DNA of 64,000 nucleotides from Coralloluteibacterium thermophilum (GTDB lineage: Bacteria > Pseudomonadota > Gammaproteobacteria > Xanthomonadales > Xanthomonadaceae), in the NCBI RefSeq assembly GCF_042654365.1, contig NZ_JBHSGG010000002.1, positions 124,001-188,000 of the forward strand, read 5' to 3'. The translations under genes were made by a program, and so were the position numbers. Shown here piece by piece: positions 25,197-33,806 of this stretch. Below the pieces are notes generated by a model. It was not told the DNA's origin. It worked only from the letters and a program-made list of their open reading frames with translations, and searched no databases. Within the stretch, counting starts at the first letter, position 1, and each line of letters starts with the position of its first letter.

Positions 25197-27167
25197 ATGG
25201 AACACGGCCTGCTGCAGGTGCTTCTGCTTCTCGGCGTGGGCGTGGCGTCGGTCGTGCTGTTCCAGCGGCTGCAGATCCCCACCAGCCTCGCCTATCTGAT
25301 GGTCGGCCTGCTGCTCGGGCCCTTCACCTTCGGCCCGGTGGTCGACGGCGAGCCGCTGCGCGTGCTGGCCGAGTTCGGCATCGTCTTCCTGCTGTTCACC
25401 ATCGGCCTCAACTTCTCGCTGCCGCGGCTGCTGGCCCTGCGCCACCAGGTGCTCGGGCTCGGCACGGCGCAGGTGGCGCTGTGCACCGGCGCGGTCATGC
25501 TGCTGGCCTGGGGCGCGCTCGGCCTGCCATTGGCCGCGGCCTTCGTGGTGGGCGCGGTGTTCGCGCAGTCCTCGACGACCATCATCAGCAAGCAGCTCGC
25601 CGAGCAGGGCGAGGAGGACTCGCGGCACGGCCGCCTGGGCACGGCGATGTCGGTGTTCCAGGACGTGACCGCGGTGCCCTTCGTGGTCGTGATCCCCGTG
25701 CTGGGCACCGCCGCCTCCGCGCTGGAGCTGGGCGGCACGCTCGGCCTCGCCCTGCTCAAGGCGCTGCTGGCCCTGCTGCTGGTGTTCTTCGCGGGGCGCC
25801 GCCTGCTGAGCCCGCTGTTCCATGTCGTCACCCGCGGCCGCTCCGCCGAGGTCTTCACCCTCACCGTGCTGCTGGTGTCGCTGGCGGCCGGCTGGGTCAC
25901 CAACAGCCTCGGCCTGTCGATGGCCTTCGGCGCCTTCCTGGCGGGCATGGTGCTGGGCGAGACCGAGTTCCGGCACCAGGTCGAGAGCGCCATCCGCCCG
26001 TTCCGCGACGTGCTGCTGGGCCTGTTCTTCGTGGGCATCGGCATGCTGTTCGACCCAGCCATCCTCCCCGACGTCTGGCTGTGGGCGCTGCTGGGCACGC
26101 TGGCCCTGCTCGCGAGCAAGCTGCTGATCGTGGCGGCGATCGTGCGCGCGGCGGGCATCGACGCGGTGACCGCGTGGCGCACCGGCCTGGTGCTGGCGGT
26201 CGGCGGCGAGTTCGGCTTCGCCCTGCTCGCCATCGCGCTGGGCAACGGCGCCCTCGACGAACGCACCGGGCAGGTCGTGCTGACCTCGGTGCTGTTCTCG
26301 ATGGTGATCGCCCCCTTCCTCATCCGCCACAGCGAGGCCATCGCCCGCCGCCTCGCCCTGCGCGCGCCGCCCCCCGACCACGCGGACGTGGCGCGTCCGG
26401 GGCCGGACATGGCGGGCACCTTCGCCGACCACGTGCTGATCTCCGGCTACGGGCGCGTCGGCCAGAGCGTGGCGCACTTCCTGGAAGGCGAGGGCATCCC
26501 CTTCGTCGCGCTGGACCTGGACGCGCACCGCGTGCGCGAGGCGCACCGCGCGGGCGAACAGGTGTACTACGGCGACGCCACCGAGGCCGCGGTGCTGGAG
26601 GCGGTGGGCCTGCTGCGCGCGCGCCTCATGGTCATCAGCAACGACGACATCGGCGGCGCGCTCAAGACCATCCAGCAGGTCCGCGCGCTGCGCCCCGACC
26701 TGCCGATCATGGTGCGCACCCGCGACGAGACCCACGTGGACGCGCTGCGCGAGGCCGGGGCGACCGAAGTCGTGCCGGAGACGCTGGAGGCCGGGCTGAT
26801 GATCGCCTCGCACGCCCTGCTCATGCTCGACGTGCCGCTGGCCCGCGTGTTCCGCACCATGCAGGCGCAGCGTGCGGAGAAGTACCGCCTGCTGCGCGGC
26901 TACTTCCGCGGCGACGCGGTGCCGGAGGACGGCGGCCTGGGCGAGGAGGCGCGCCTGCGCCCGATCACCGTGTTCGCCGGGGCGCCCGGCGCCGGACATA
27001 CGCTGGAGGAGCTCGGCCTGCTCGCCGGCGACGTCAGCGCCGTGGTCCGCGCCGGCGAACGCACCGTCTCGCCCCCCACCGACTTCCGGCTGCTGCCCGG
27101 GGACATCGTGGTGCTGTTCGGCTCCACCACCGAACTCGACAGCGCGGAGCGCAAGGTCGCGGGATGA
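25197..27167 (+). CDS. CPA2 cation:proton antiporter (KefB/KefC/YbaL type)
   Basis: 656 residues. The N-terminal ~385 residues form a 12-13-helix sodium/proton-exchanger domain (VFAQSSTTIISKQLAE, VFQDVTAVPFV). A TrkA-N/RCK nucleotide-binding domain follows (about 405-520, Rossmann motif GYGRVGQSVA) and then a TrkA-C domain (about 570-650). Such proteins exchange K+ or Na+ for protons and are gated by nucleotides or thiols. No KefF/KefG ancillary oxidoreductase is adjacent. ATG at 25197 with a GAGGGAG somewhat far upstream. Confidence 0.94.
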   Translation: MEHGLLQVLLLLGVGVASVVLFQRLQIPTSLAYLMVGLLLGPFTFGPVVDGEPLRVLAEFGIVFLLFTIGLNFSLPRLLALRHQVLGLGTAQVALCTGAVMLLAWGALGLPLAAAFVVGAVFAQSSTTIISKQLAEQGEEDSRHGRLGTAMSVFQDVTAVPFVVVIPVLGTAASALELGGTLGLALLKALLALLLVFFAGRRLLSPLFHVVTRGRSAEVFTLTVLLVSLAAGWVTNSLGLSMAFGAFLAGMVLGETEFRHQVESAIRPFRDVLLGLFFVGIGMLFDPAILPDVWLWALLGTLALLASKLLIVAAIVRAAGIDAVTAWRTGLVLAVGGEFGFALLAIALGNGALDERTGQVVLTSVLFSMVIAPFLIRHSEAIARRLALRAPPPDHADVARPGPDMAGTFADHVLISGYGRVGQSVAHFLEGEGIPFVALDLDAHRVREAHRAGEQVYYGDATEAAVLEAVGLLRARLMVISNDDIGGALKTIQQVRALRPDLPIMVRTRDETHVDALREAGATEVVPETLEAGLMIASHALLMLDVPLARVFRTMQAQRAEKYRLLRGYFRGDAVPEDGGLGEEARLRPITVFAGAPGAGHTLEELGLLAGDVSAVVRAGERTVSPPTDFRLLPGDIVVLFGSTTELDSAERKVAG

Positions 27168-27201
27168 GCGGCCGCGCGGGCGGACGCTGCGGGAGGACGA
27201 C

Positions 27202-27277
27202 TGGTGCCGGCACTCAGACTCGAACTGAGGACCTACCGCTTACAAGGCGGTTGCTCTACCAACTGAGCTATGCCGGC
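27202..27277 (-). tRNA. tRNA-Thr (anticodon UGU)
   Basis: 76 nt including an encoded CCA. Acceptor stem GCCGGCA/TGCCGGC, D-arm AGCTCAGTTGGTAGAGC, anticodon stem ACCGC/GCGGT around the loop CTTGTAA (anticodon TGT), T-arm with GTTCGAGTC, discriminator A. It lies between two convergent protein genes, with no integrase or direct repeat nearby. Confidence 0.97.
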
Positions 27278-27321
27278 CGGGCCCGGGATTCTACGCGAAG
27301 CGGCGGTGCCGGGGCCGCGAG

Positions 27322-27975
27322 TCAGAAGCAGTCGATCGGGCGCGCCTCGATGCCGGCGTAGCCGCCGAGGGCGGCGCGCCAGTCGAAGTCCTCGGTGGTG
27401 GCGATGTCGACCCACCACTGCGGCACCTCCTCGGTGCGCGGTTCGAGCGCGGCCTCGTAGCCGAGGTTGCGGATCTCGTCGCGCCGCGACTCGGCGTTGC
27501 GCAGGTCGCGGAAGAGACCGAGCGAGACCGTGTTCTCCTGGGCGCCGGCGGTCACGACGTAGTAGTCGCGCACGCCCTGCGCGGCGAGCCGGCGCGCGCT
27601 GTCGAGGGCGGCCTCGCGGCTGGGCGAGGCCGGAAGGTACACGCGATAGCCGCGCACGGCGTTGCCGCGCGTCTCGCGGTACTGGATGCGGCCGACCCCG
27701 GGCGAGAGCGTGTCCATCACCCGGCGCATGTCGGCCGGGGTCTGCAGCGGACCGAGGCTCAGGCACACGGGGCTGGCCTCGATCGGTTCGGGCGCCGCGC
27801 TGGCCTCCGCCTCGGGAAGATGGCGGCTGCGCTCGGCCTCGCTGAGCAGCACCAGGCGCGGCGCCGCACGCTCGGGCGGCAGGGGCGCGGCGGCGTCGGC
27901 GCGATGCAGCGCCCACCAGGCGGCGGCACCCAGGTTCATGACCACCAGCAGGACGACCAGCGAACGGACGAGCAT
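27322..27975 (-). CDS. SPOR-domain membrane protein
   Basis: 217 residues: one N-terminal transmembrane helix (LVRSLVVLLVVMNLGAAAWWAL), a proline/alanine-rich linker and a C-terminal SPOR-like domain (about 120-200, RGYRVYLPASPSREAALDSARRLAAQG, VSLGLFRDLRNAESRRDEI). SPOR domains bind denuded glycan at the septum. It follows coaX by 19 bp on the same strand; birA-coaX-SPOR is a recurring order in this family. The ATG at 27973-27975 has a poor ribosome-binding site. Confidence 0.88.
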   Translation of the reverse strand: MLVRSLVVLLVVMNLGAAAWWALHRADAAAPLPPERAAPRLVLLSEAERSRHLPEAEASAAPEPIEASPVCLSLGPLQTPADMRRVMDTLSPGVGRIQYRETRGNAVRGYRVYLPASPSREAALDSARRLAAQGVRDYYVVTAGAQENTVSLGLFRDLRNAESRRDEIRNLGYEAALEPRTEEVPQWWVDIATTEDFDWRAALGGYAGIEARPIDCF

Positions 27976-27994
27976 CCGTGGATTGTACGGCCCG

Positions 27995-28732
27995 TCAGCC
28001 GCGTGCCGCGGCGTAGACCGCGAGCCCTTCCAGCACGAGGTCCGGCGCGGCCTGGTGCGGCACGCCCAGGCCCGGCGCCAGCGCCTGCGCGCCGCCGCCG
28101 ACCAGCAGCAGGGTCGGGGCGCGCCCGAACAGGGCGCAGGCGCGCGCATGGCTGCGCTCGACCAGGGCCGCGGCGGCGCCGAGGCAGCCGCTGGTCAGGG
28201 CGTCCACGGTGTCGTCGGCGAAGTCCACCCAGCGCCCCGGTGCGACGTGGAGCTGCGCTGCGCGTTCGCCCAGGGCGGCGTGCATCAGCGCCGGCGACGG
28301 CGCGATCAAGCCGCCGTGGTGGCGGCCGTCGCGGTCGAGGGCGTCGATGGTGAGCGCGGTGCCCACGCTCGCCACCAGCCAGGGCCCGCCGCCGCGCGCA
28401 TGCGCGCCGAGCAGGCCGAGGAAGCGATCGACGCCCAGCCGCGCCGGCTCGGGATAGGCCACGCGGACGCCGCCGAGCGCCGCCCGCGTGATCGCGCGTT
28501 CGGTGGGGACGCCGTGGCGGGCGATCAGCGCGGCCACGCGCGCGGTGAGGTCCGGATGCGCCACCGAGGCCAGCAGGGCCACGTCGGCGCGCGGCAGGCC
28601 GGCGAGCGCCGCATCGAAGGCGCCTTCGAAGTCCGCGTCCACGTGCGGGACCGCACCGCGCTGCACGAGGCCGTCCGGCCCGAGCACGGCCCACTTGAGC
28701 CGGGTGTTTCCGAGGTCGACGAGCCAGGTCAT
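27995..28732 (-). CDS. coaX: Type III pantothenate kinase
   Basis: Phosphorylates pantothenate, the first step of coenzyme A synthesis. 245 residues with the family motifs DLGNTRLKWAV at the N-terminus (phosphate loop), YPEPARLGVDRFLGLLGA and VASVGTALTIDAL. Type III enzymes need a monovalent cation and are insensitive to CoA feedback. The ATG is at 28730-28732 without a clear Shine-Dalgarno. It lies between birA and the SPOR gene; the 165-bp gap to birA shows nothing further. Confidence 0.95.
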   Translation of the reverse strand: MTWLVDLGNTRLKWAVLGPDGLVQRGAVPHVDADFEGAFDAALAGLPRADVALLASVAHPDLTARVAALIARHGVPTERAITRAALGGVRVAYPEPARLGVDRFLGLLGAHARGGGPWLVASVGTALTIDALDRDGRHHGGLIAPSPALMHAALGERAAQLHVAPGRWVDFADDTVDALTSGCLGAAAALVERSHARACALFGRAPTLLLVGGGAQALAPGLGVPHQAAPDLVLEGLAVYAAARG

Positions 28733-28897
28733 GCGGAGCGGGTTGCGGAGGGCGCGCCAGCATAGAGCCTGCCGCGCGCGTTGAAAGGGGCTGCCGCGGC
28801 CGTCGGCCGGCCTGCAGCAGGGCGGCGGGACGGACGTCGGCGCGGAGGCGGGCTGCGCGGACGCCGCTGCAGCCGGACGCATTCCGCCCCCTCACGC

Positions 28898-29914
28898 TCA
28901 CAGGCGCAGGCTGACCTCGCCCGCGTGCCAGACGCGCTCGCGGTCGGCATGGCGCACGCGCAGCCCGCCATCGGGGGCGATGCCCAGCGCCTGACCCTCG
29001 TGGACCTGACTGCCGGCGACGATCCTGACCGTGCGGCCGCGCAGCACGTCGAGCGCGGCGAAGGCGTCCTGCAGCGGCGCCAGCCCCTCGGCGTCGAAGG
29101 CCTCCAGCATCGGCACGAGCCGCGCGACCAGGGCCGCGGCGACCGTGTTGCGGGCGGGCAGGTCCTGCCCCGCGAGCCCGGCCACGTCGCACCAGGGCTG
29201 GTCGATGGCGGCCGCCACCACCGCCGGCAGGCGCATGTTGATGCCGATGCCGACGACCGCGCGCACGGGCCCACCCGCCTCGCCGCCGAACTCGATGAGG
29301 ATGCCGCCGAGCTTGTGCAGCACGCCCTCGCGCTCGACGACCAGGTCGTTCGGCCACTTCAGGCCGACCTGGGCGAGGCCGAGAGCGTGCAGGGCCTGCG
29401 CCACGGCGACGCCGACCGCCAGGCTGAGCCCGCCGAGGCGCACGAGCGGCGCCTCGAAGCGGCGCTGCAGGGACAGGTAGAGCGATGCGCCGAGGGGCGA
29501 GGCCCAGGCGCGACCGCGGCGGCCGCGGCCCGCCGTCTGGCGCTCGGCGAACAGGACCTCGGTGGCGGCCGGCGCCGGGCGACGCAGCAGCACGCTGTTG
29601 GTGGAATCGACGCTCCAGGCGACCTCCAGCCGCGCCAGGCTGCGCCGTACCGCCGGCGGCAGCGCGCCGGCGATCGTCTCGGCATCGAGCAGGCCCAGTG
29701 CGGCCAGCGCGGAGGGGGCGGCATAGCCCACGCCGGGGCGGGCGTCGATCTCGACGCCGCCGGCGCGCAGGGCCTCGACCCGCTTCCACACCGCCGCGCG
29801 GGTCACGCCCAGCTCGGCCGCCAGCGCGCCGCCCGAGACCGGCCCGGCCAGCAGCCGGGCCAGCAGGGCGCGTTCGCCCGCATCGGAAGGGTCGGGAAGG
29901 AAGGGCTCGGACAT
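28898..29914 (-). CDS. birA: Biotin-protein ligase / biotin repressor
   Basis: 338 residues. An N-terminal winged helix (about 12-62, SGGALAAELGVTRAAVWKRVEAL) indicates a repressor function on biotin genes in addition to catalysis. The ligase domain has the biotinyl-AMP loop G129-RGRRGRAW and K186-WPND; a short SH3-like C-terminal domain ends the protein. It attaches biotin to carboxylase carrier proteins. ATG at 29912-29914; an upstream continuation of the frame is not family-like. Confidence 0.95.
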   Translation of the reverse strand: MSEPFLPDPSDAGERALLARLLAGPVSGGALAAELGVTRAAVWKRVEALRAGGVEIDARPGVGYAAPSALAALGLLDAETIAGALPPAVRRSLARLEVAWSVDSTNSVLLRRPAPAATEVLFAERQTAGRGRRGRAWASPLGASLYLSLQRRFEAPLVRLGGLSLAVGVAVAQALHALGLAQVGLKWPNDLVVEREGVLHKLGGILIEFGGEAGGPVRAVVGIGINMRLPAVVAAAIDQPWCDVAGLAGQDLPARNTVAAALVARLVPMLEAFDAEGLAPLQDAFAALDVLRGRTVRIVAGSQVHEGQALGIAPDGGLRVRHADRERVWHAGEVSLRL

Positions 29915-30047
29915 GGCGGAAAGGCCAAAGCCGCCAGTCTGCCGGAATCCGTTCATCCGGGGCACGCTGCACGCGGCCCCAAACCCCGTTACACTCGGGC
30001 GGTTCCGGCATACGCCGGCCGGTCCGCATCCATGGGGGAAGTCCGGT

Positions 30048-30320
30048 GTGAACAGGTTCATCCTGACATCTGCGTTGTTCCTCTCCGCGCCCACCGCGGC
30101 GCTGGCGCTGGACGCACCGGCCACGACCGGGGAGCCCTGCCCGCCGCACACCAGCAGCGAGAGCCGGCAGGCGCCGGACGGCTCCGACGAGGGCGCCGCC
30201 AGCCGCGCGCCGTCCAGCTCCGGCACGCCCGCCCGCGCGGACGGCGGTGGCGCCGAGACCGGCCTGCCGCGTTCCAGCCAGCCGCGCTGGCACAGCTTCC
30301 TGCCGGGCATGATCCGCTGA
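30048..30320 (+). CDS. Hypothetical small secreted protein
   Basis: 90 residues from a GTG start with a GGGGGAAG stretch 6-12 nt upstream. A clear signal peptide (VNRFILTSALFLSAPTAALA) is followed by a low-complexity Ser/Pro/Gly/Ala region and an RWHSFLPGMIR end. No family recognised. It is divergent from birA and 38 bp upstream of mtfA, with which it could be cotranscribed. Confidence 0.65.
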   Translation: MNRFILTSALFLSAPTAALALDAPATTGEPCPPHTSSESRQAPDGSDEGAASRAPSSSGTPARADGGGAETGLPRSSQPRWHSFLPGMIR

Positions 30321-30358
30321 TTCCACCCGCGCGGCCGCGTGCCGCGCCGTCCGCACGC

Positions 30359-31144
30359 ATGCCGCTGTCCTTCCTGCGCCGCCTGGGTGCCCGCCTCGCC
30401 TCCGGCCGCCCGCCCGCTCCCGTCGCCGACACCGACTGGGACGCCCTCCTCCGGACCAACCCCTTCGTCGCTGCCCTGGATGCCGGACGGCAGGCCCGGC
30501 TGCGCGAGCTCGCGGCACGTTTCCTGGCCGACAAGGCGATCACGCCGGTGGACGGCTTCGCGCTGGACCCGCTGCAGCGCCTGACCCTGGCGAGCCTCTG
30601 CTGCCTGCCGGTGCTGGAATGCGGCTATCCGCAGCTGGCCGGCTGGTCGCAGGTGGTGGTCTACCCCGCAGCGTTCCGGGTCAACCGGCAGCAGCACGAC
30701 GACGCGACCGGCGTCCTCACCGAGTGGGAGGACGAACTCGCCGGCGAGGCCTGGAGCGACGGGCCGCTGATCCTGTCCTGGGCCGACATCGAGGGCGACC
30801 TTGCCGACCCGGGCGGCGGCTTCTGCGTGGCGGTGCACGAGATCGCCCACAAGCTCGACCTCCGCGACGGCGTGCTCGACGGCACGCCGCTGCTGCCGCG
30901 CGACTGGCAGCGCGCGTGGGCGCGCGACTTCCAGGCCGCCTTCGACGCCTTCGCAGCGCGCGTGGACGCCGGCGAGGAGACGCCGCTCGACCCCTACGCC
31001 GCGGAAGCGCCCGAGGAGTTCTTCGCGGTCGCCAGCGAGTACCACTTCTCCGCGCCCGACCTGCTCGCGGCGGAGATGCCCGCCGTGGCCGCGCACCTGC
31101 GCCGCTTCTACGGCGACTCGCCGATGGCCGCGCGCCCCGCCTGA
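30359..31144 (+). CDS. mtfA: MtfA-type (M90) zinc peptidase
   Basis: 261 residues. Zinc motif H160-EIAH (VAVHEIAHKLDLRDG) with a third ligand Glu in PEEFFAVASEYHF (219/220). In E. coli MtfA binds the Mlc repressor and has aminopeptidase activity, linking it to glucose-PTS control; whether an Mlc target exists here is unknown. The ATG at 30359 begins MPLSFLRRLG; the long open frame upstream is not coding. It converges on the sensor kinase with a 10-bp gap. Confidence 0.92.
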   Translation: MPLSFLRRLGARLASGRPPAPVADTDWDALLRTNPFVAALDAGRQARLRELAARFLADKAITPVDGFALDPLQRLTLASLCCLPVLECGYPQLAGWSQVVVYPAAFRVNRQQHDDATGVLTEWEDELAGEAWSDGPLILSWADIEGDLADPGGGFCVAVHEIAHKLDLRDGVLDGTPLLPRDWQRAWARDFQAAFDAFAARVDAGEETPLDPYAAEAPEEFFAVASEYHFSAPDLLAAEMPAVAAHLRRFYGDSPMAARPA

Positions 31145-31154
31145 GCGGGACCGG

Positions 31155-32552
31155 TCAGAGCCCCGGCGGGAAGGTCACCAGGAAGCGGGCGCCGCCGAGC
31201 TCGGTGGATTCCTCCACCCGGATGGTGCCGCGATAGGCGCGCACGATGTCCTGCACGATGGCCAGGCCGATGCCGTGCCCCTGCACCCGCTCGTCGCCCC
31301 GCACCCCGCGCTGCAGCAGGCGCTCCACGTCCGCAGGCGCGATGCCGGGGCCGTCGTCCTCGATGGAGAACTGCACGCCGTTGCGCTTCTCGCCGCCCTG
31401 CACGGTCGCCACCACCAGCAGCACGCGCTTGTTCGCCCACTTGAAGGCGTTCTCGAGCAGGTTGCCGAGCAGCTCCTGCAGGTCGCCCGGCTCGCCGTAG
31501 AAGCGCGCGGTCTCGTCGAACTCGAACTCGCACAGCACGCCCTTCTCGGCGTAGACCTTCTCCAGGCTGCGGACGATGTCCTCGGCCGCCGGCTCGATCT
31601 CCAGCGGCGCGGCGAACAGCTGGTGGCCGGTGGTGGCGGCGCGCGAGAGCTGGTAGCTCACCAGGTCGCTCATGCGCTGGATCTGGGTGGCGACCTCGGC
31701 GCGGAACGCCGCGTCGTCGGTCTCCGACTCCAGGCGCGAGCGGATCACCGCCAGCGGCGTCTTCAGGCTGTGCGCCAGGTCGGAGAGCGTGTTGCGGTAG
31801 CGGTCGAGATGCTCGCGCTCGCTCACGATGAAGGCGTTGATGCTCTCGGCCAGCGGCTCCAGCTCGCGCGGGCGGGCCTCCGCCAGCCGCTGGGCGCCGC
31901 CGCGCTGCACGCGCGCCAGCTCCGCGACCACCCGCCGCAGCGGGCGCAGGCTCCAGCGCAGCACGCCGGTCTGCAGCAGCAGAAGGACCAGGCCCGCGCC
32001 GCCGAGATAGCCCCACAGCGCGCGACGGAACACGTTGATCTGGCGGTCGAGCGCCGCGGCGTCCTCGATGATCGCCAGCGTGTAGTCGATGTGGCGCTCG
32101 TCGTCCTCGTAGCCGACGCCGCGCGAATAGATGTAGAACTCGGCCGGGCTGTCGCCGGCCTCGGCGACGGGCGAGCGGATCGGCCCTTCGAAGACCTCGA
32201 CGTTGATCGGCAGCACGATCACGTCCGGCAGCTCGCGGCCCGCGGTGGCGGCCGAGGGCGAACGCCACTGCGCGCCGCCGACCACCACGGCGTAGAGGCC
32301 GCTGCGCGGGGTGTCGAATCGCGGGTCCGGCGGATACTCCGGCGCCACCAGCTCGTTGCTGCGCCGGTAGAAGTCGATGCTGCCCAGATAGGCGTAGGCG
32401 TAGCTCTTCAGGCGCTCGCGCATGGTCGCCTGCGCGGTCTCCACGAACGCGCGGTCGAGCGCGTACCCGGTGAGGCCCAGGAAGGCGACGAAGCCGAGGC
32501 TGGCGGCCAGCAGCTGGCGCGCCTGGAGCGAGAGCGTGCGGAAGAAGGTCAC
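31155..32552 (-). CDS. phoQ: PhoQ-like sensor histidine kinase
   Basis: 465 residues. TM1 about 12-32, a periplasmic sensor region to about 178, TM2 about 180-200, HAMP-like segment, dimerisation domain with phospho-acceptor H261 (DLAHSLKTPLAVIRS) and an ATPase domain with NLLENAFKWA, DDGPGI and GHGIGLAIV boxes. It would phosphorylate the PhoP-like regulator encoded 73 bp upstream. Start is the GTG at 32550-32552. PhoPQ systems sense divalent cations, acid or cationic peptides; the signal here is inferred only from the family. Confidence 0.9.
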   Translation of the reverse strand: MTFFRTLSLQARQLLAASLGFVAFLGLTGYALDRAFVETAQATMRERLKSYAYAYLGSIDFYRRSNELVAPEYPPDPRFDTPRSGLYAVVVGGAQWRSPSAATAGRELPDVIVLPINVEVFEGPIRSPVAEAGDSPAEFYIYSRGVGYEDDERHIDYTLAIIEDAAALDRQINVFRRALWGYLGGAGLVLLLLQTGVLRWSLRPLRRVVAELARVQRGGAQRLAEARPRELEPLAESINAFIVSEREHLDRYRNTLSDLAHSLKTPLAVIRSRLESETDDAAFRAEVATQIQRMSDLVSYQLSRAATTGHQLFAAPLEIEPAAEDIVRSLEKVYAEKGVLCEFEFDETARFYGEPGDLQELLGNLLENAFKWANKRVLLVVATVQGGEKRNGVQFSIEDDGPGIAPADVERLLQRGVRGDERVQGHGIGLAIVQDIVRAYRGTIRVEESTELGGARFLVTFPPGL

Positions 32553-32625
32553 GGGGCGCGATTATCCGCCAGATGGCCCCGGGCGTGCGGGACCGGGGCA
32601 CCGGACGGCCCCGGCCCGCATGGCA

Positions 32626-33306
32626 TCACTCGTTGCGCGGGATCGCGAAACGGTAGCCGCGGCCGCGCACGGTCTCGATCGGCTTGAGCTCGCCCTCGGG
32701 GTCGAGCTTCTTGCGCAGGCGACCGATGAACACCTCCAGCACGTTGGAGTCGCGGTCGAAGTCCTGCTGGTAGATGTGCTCGGTGAGGTCGGCCTTGGAG
32801 ACCAGTTCGCCCGCGTGCAGCATCAGGTACTCGAGCACCTTGTACTCGTAGCTGGTGAGGTCGACGTTGTTGCCGTCCACGGACACCGTCTGCGCGGCGA
32901 GGTCGAGCTTGATCGGCCCGCACTCCAGCGACGGCTTGCTCCAGCCCGCGGCGCGGCGCATGAGCGCATTGATGCGTGCGAGCAGCTCCTCGACGTGGAA
33001 GGGCTTCACCAGGTAGTCGTCGGCGCCGTGCTTCAGGCCCTCGACCTTGTCCTGCCAGCTCGAACGGGCGGTGAGGATCAGGATGGGGAACTTCATGCCC
33101 TCGCCGCGGAGCGCGCGCACGAGGTCCATGCCGGACATCTTCGGCAGGCCGAGGTCGATGATGGCGACGTCGAACGGGACTTCGCGACCGAGGTAGAGAC
33201 CTTCCTCGCCGTCGCTCGCCGCGTCCACGGCATAGCCTTCGCGCTTGAGCCGGGCAGCCAGCGTCTCGCGGAGTGGAGCCTCGTCCTCGACGAGCATGAT
33301 GCGCAT
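32626..33306 (-). CDS. phoP: PhoP-like OmpR-family response regulator
   Basis: 226 residues: receiver domain with phospho-acceptor D51 (VAIIDLGLPKMSG) and K101 (LVKPF), then an OmpR-type winged helix ending GRLRKKLDPEGELKPIETVRGRGYRF. It is the partner of the kinase encoded downstream. The gene order PepSY-like protein, phoP, phoQ on one strand suggests a single operon. ATG at 33304-33306 with GGGAGGACACTG upstream. Confidence 0.94.
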   Translation of the reverse strand: MRIMLVEDEAPLRETLAARLKREGYAVDAASDGEEGLYLGREVPFDVAIIDLGLPKMSGMDLVRALRGEGMKFPILILTARSSWQDKVEGLKHGADDYLVKPFHVEELLARINALMRRAAGWSKPSLECGPIKLDLAAQTVSVDGNNVDLTSYEYKVLEYLMLHAGELVSKADLTEHIYQQDFDRDSNVLEVFIGRLRKKLDPEGELKPIETVRGRGYRFAIPRNE

Positions 33307-33366
33307 CAGTGTCCTCCCAACAGAACGACGGCCCGCAAGGGCCGACCAGGTGTTCAGGGTTCAGCG

Positions 33367-33669
33367 TTACTCGTCGCGGGAACGTGAATCGGGCCGCCGC
33401 TCGCGATCGTTGCGGCGCCGCGGATCGTCGGTCACCACGCGCACGCGGCCCTCGGGCATCAGCACCTTGACCCGGTTCACCTCGCGCCCGTTGAAGGGGC
33501 GGGTGTCGGCCCGCAGCACCTCGCCGCCGGTCTCGCGCTCGACGCGCTGGATCGACTCCCGCAGCGACGGCCCGTCGCGACGCGGCTCGGGGCCCTGCTG
33601 GGCGAACGCCAGCGGGCTGGCGCACAGGGCCAGGGCGGCGAACAGGCGATGACGCGAAACGCTCGGCAT
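33367..33669 (-). CDS. PepSY-like periplasmic protein
   Basis: 100 residues with a signal peptide ending AFA-Q and one PepSY-like repeat (RESIQRVERETGGEVLRADTRPFNGREVNRVKVLMPEGRVRVV), followed by a very basic/acidic tail. PepSY domains often inhibit peptidases or modulate envelope sensors. It precedes phoP by 60 bp on the same strand and may tune or report on the PhoPQ pathway; that is inference from location. Confidence 0.82.
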   Translation of the reverse strand: MPSVSRHRLFAALALCASPLAFAQQGPEPRRDGPSLRESIQRVERETGGEVLRADTRPFNGREVNRVKVLMPEGRVRVVTDDPRRRNDRERRPDSRSRDE

Positions 33670-33806
33670 GGCGACGGATGGTAGCGGGCTTGGGAGGAAT
33701 CGTGAAGGCAGCCTTCACCGCACCGAGTCTGGGTGCCGCGCGGTGAATCCGCACTTAAAGAATCCCGCGGCGGTTCAAGCACTTCAGCCGCCGTGCGGGC
33801 GGCGAC

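Noticed and set aside
23715..26999. 1094-codon minus-strand frame
   Set aside because: Only its last 307 codons (arginase) are coding; the rest is antisense to the CPA2 antiporter and has His/Gln/Arg-rich nonsense composition.
27202..27277. tRNA-Thr as an integration site
   Set aside because: No integrase, no direct repeat of the tRNA 3' end, and ordinary housekeeping genes on both sides.
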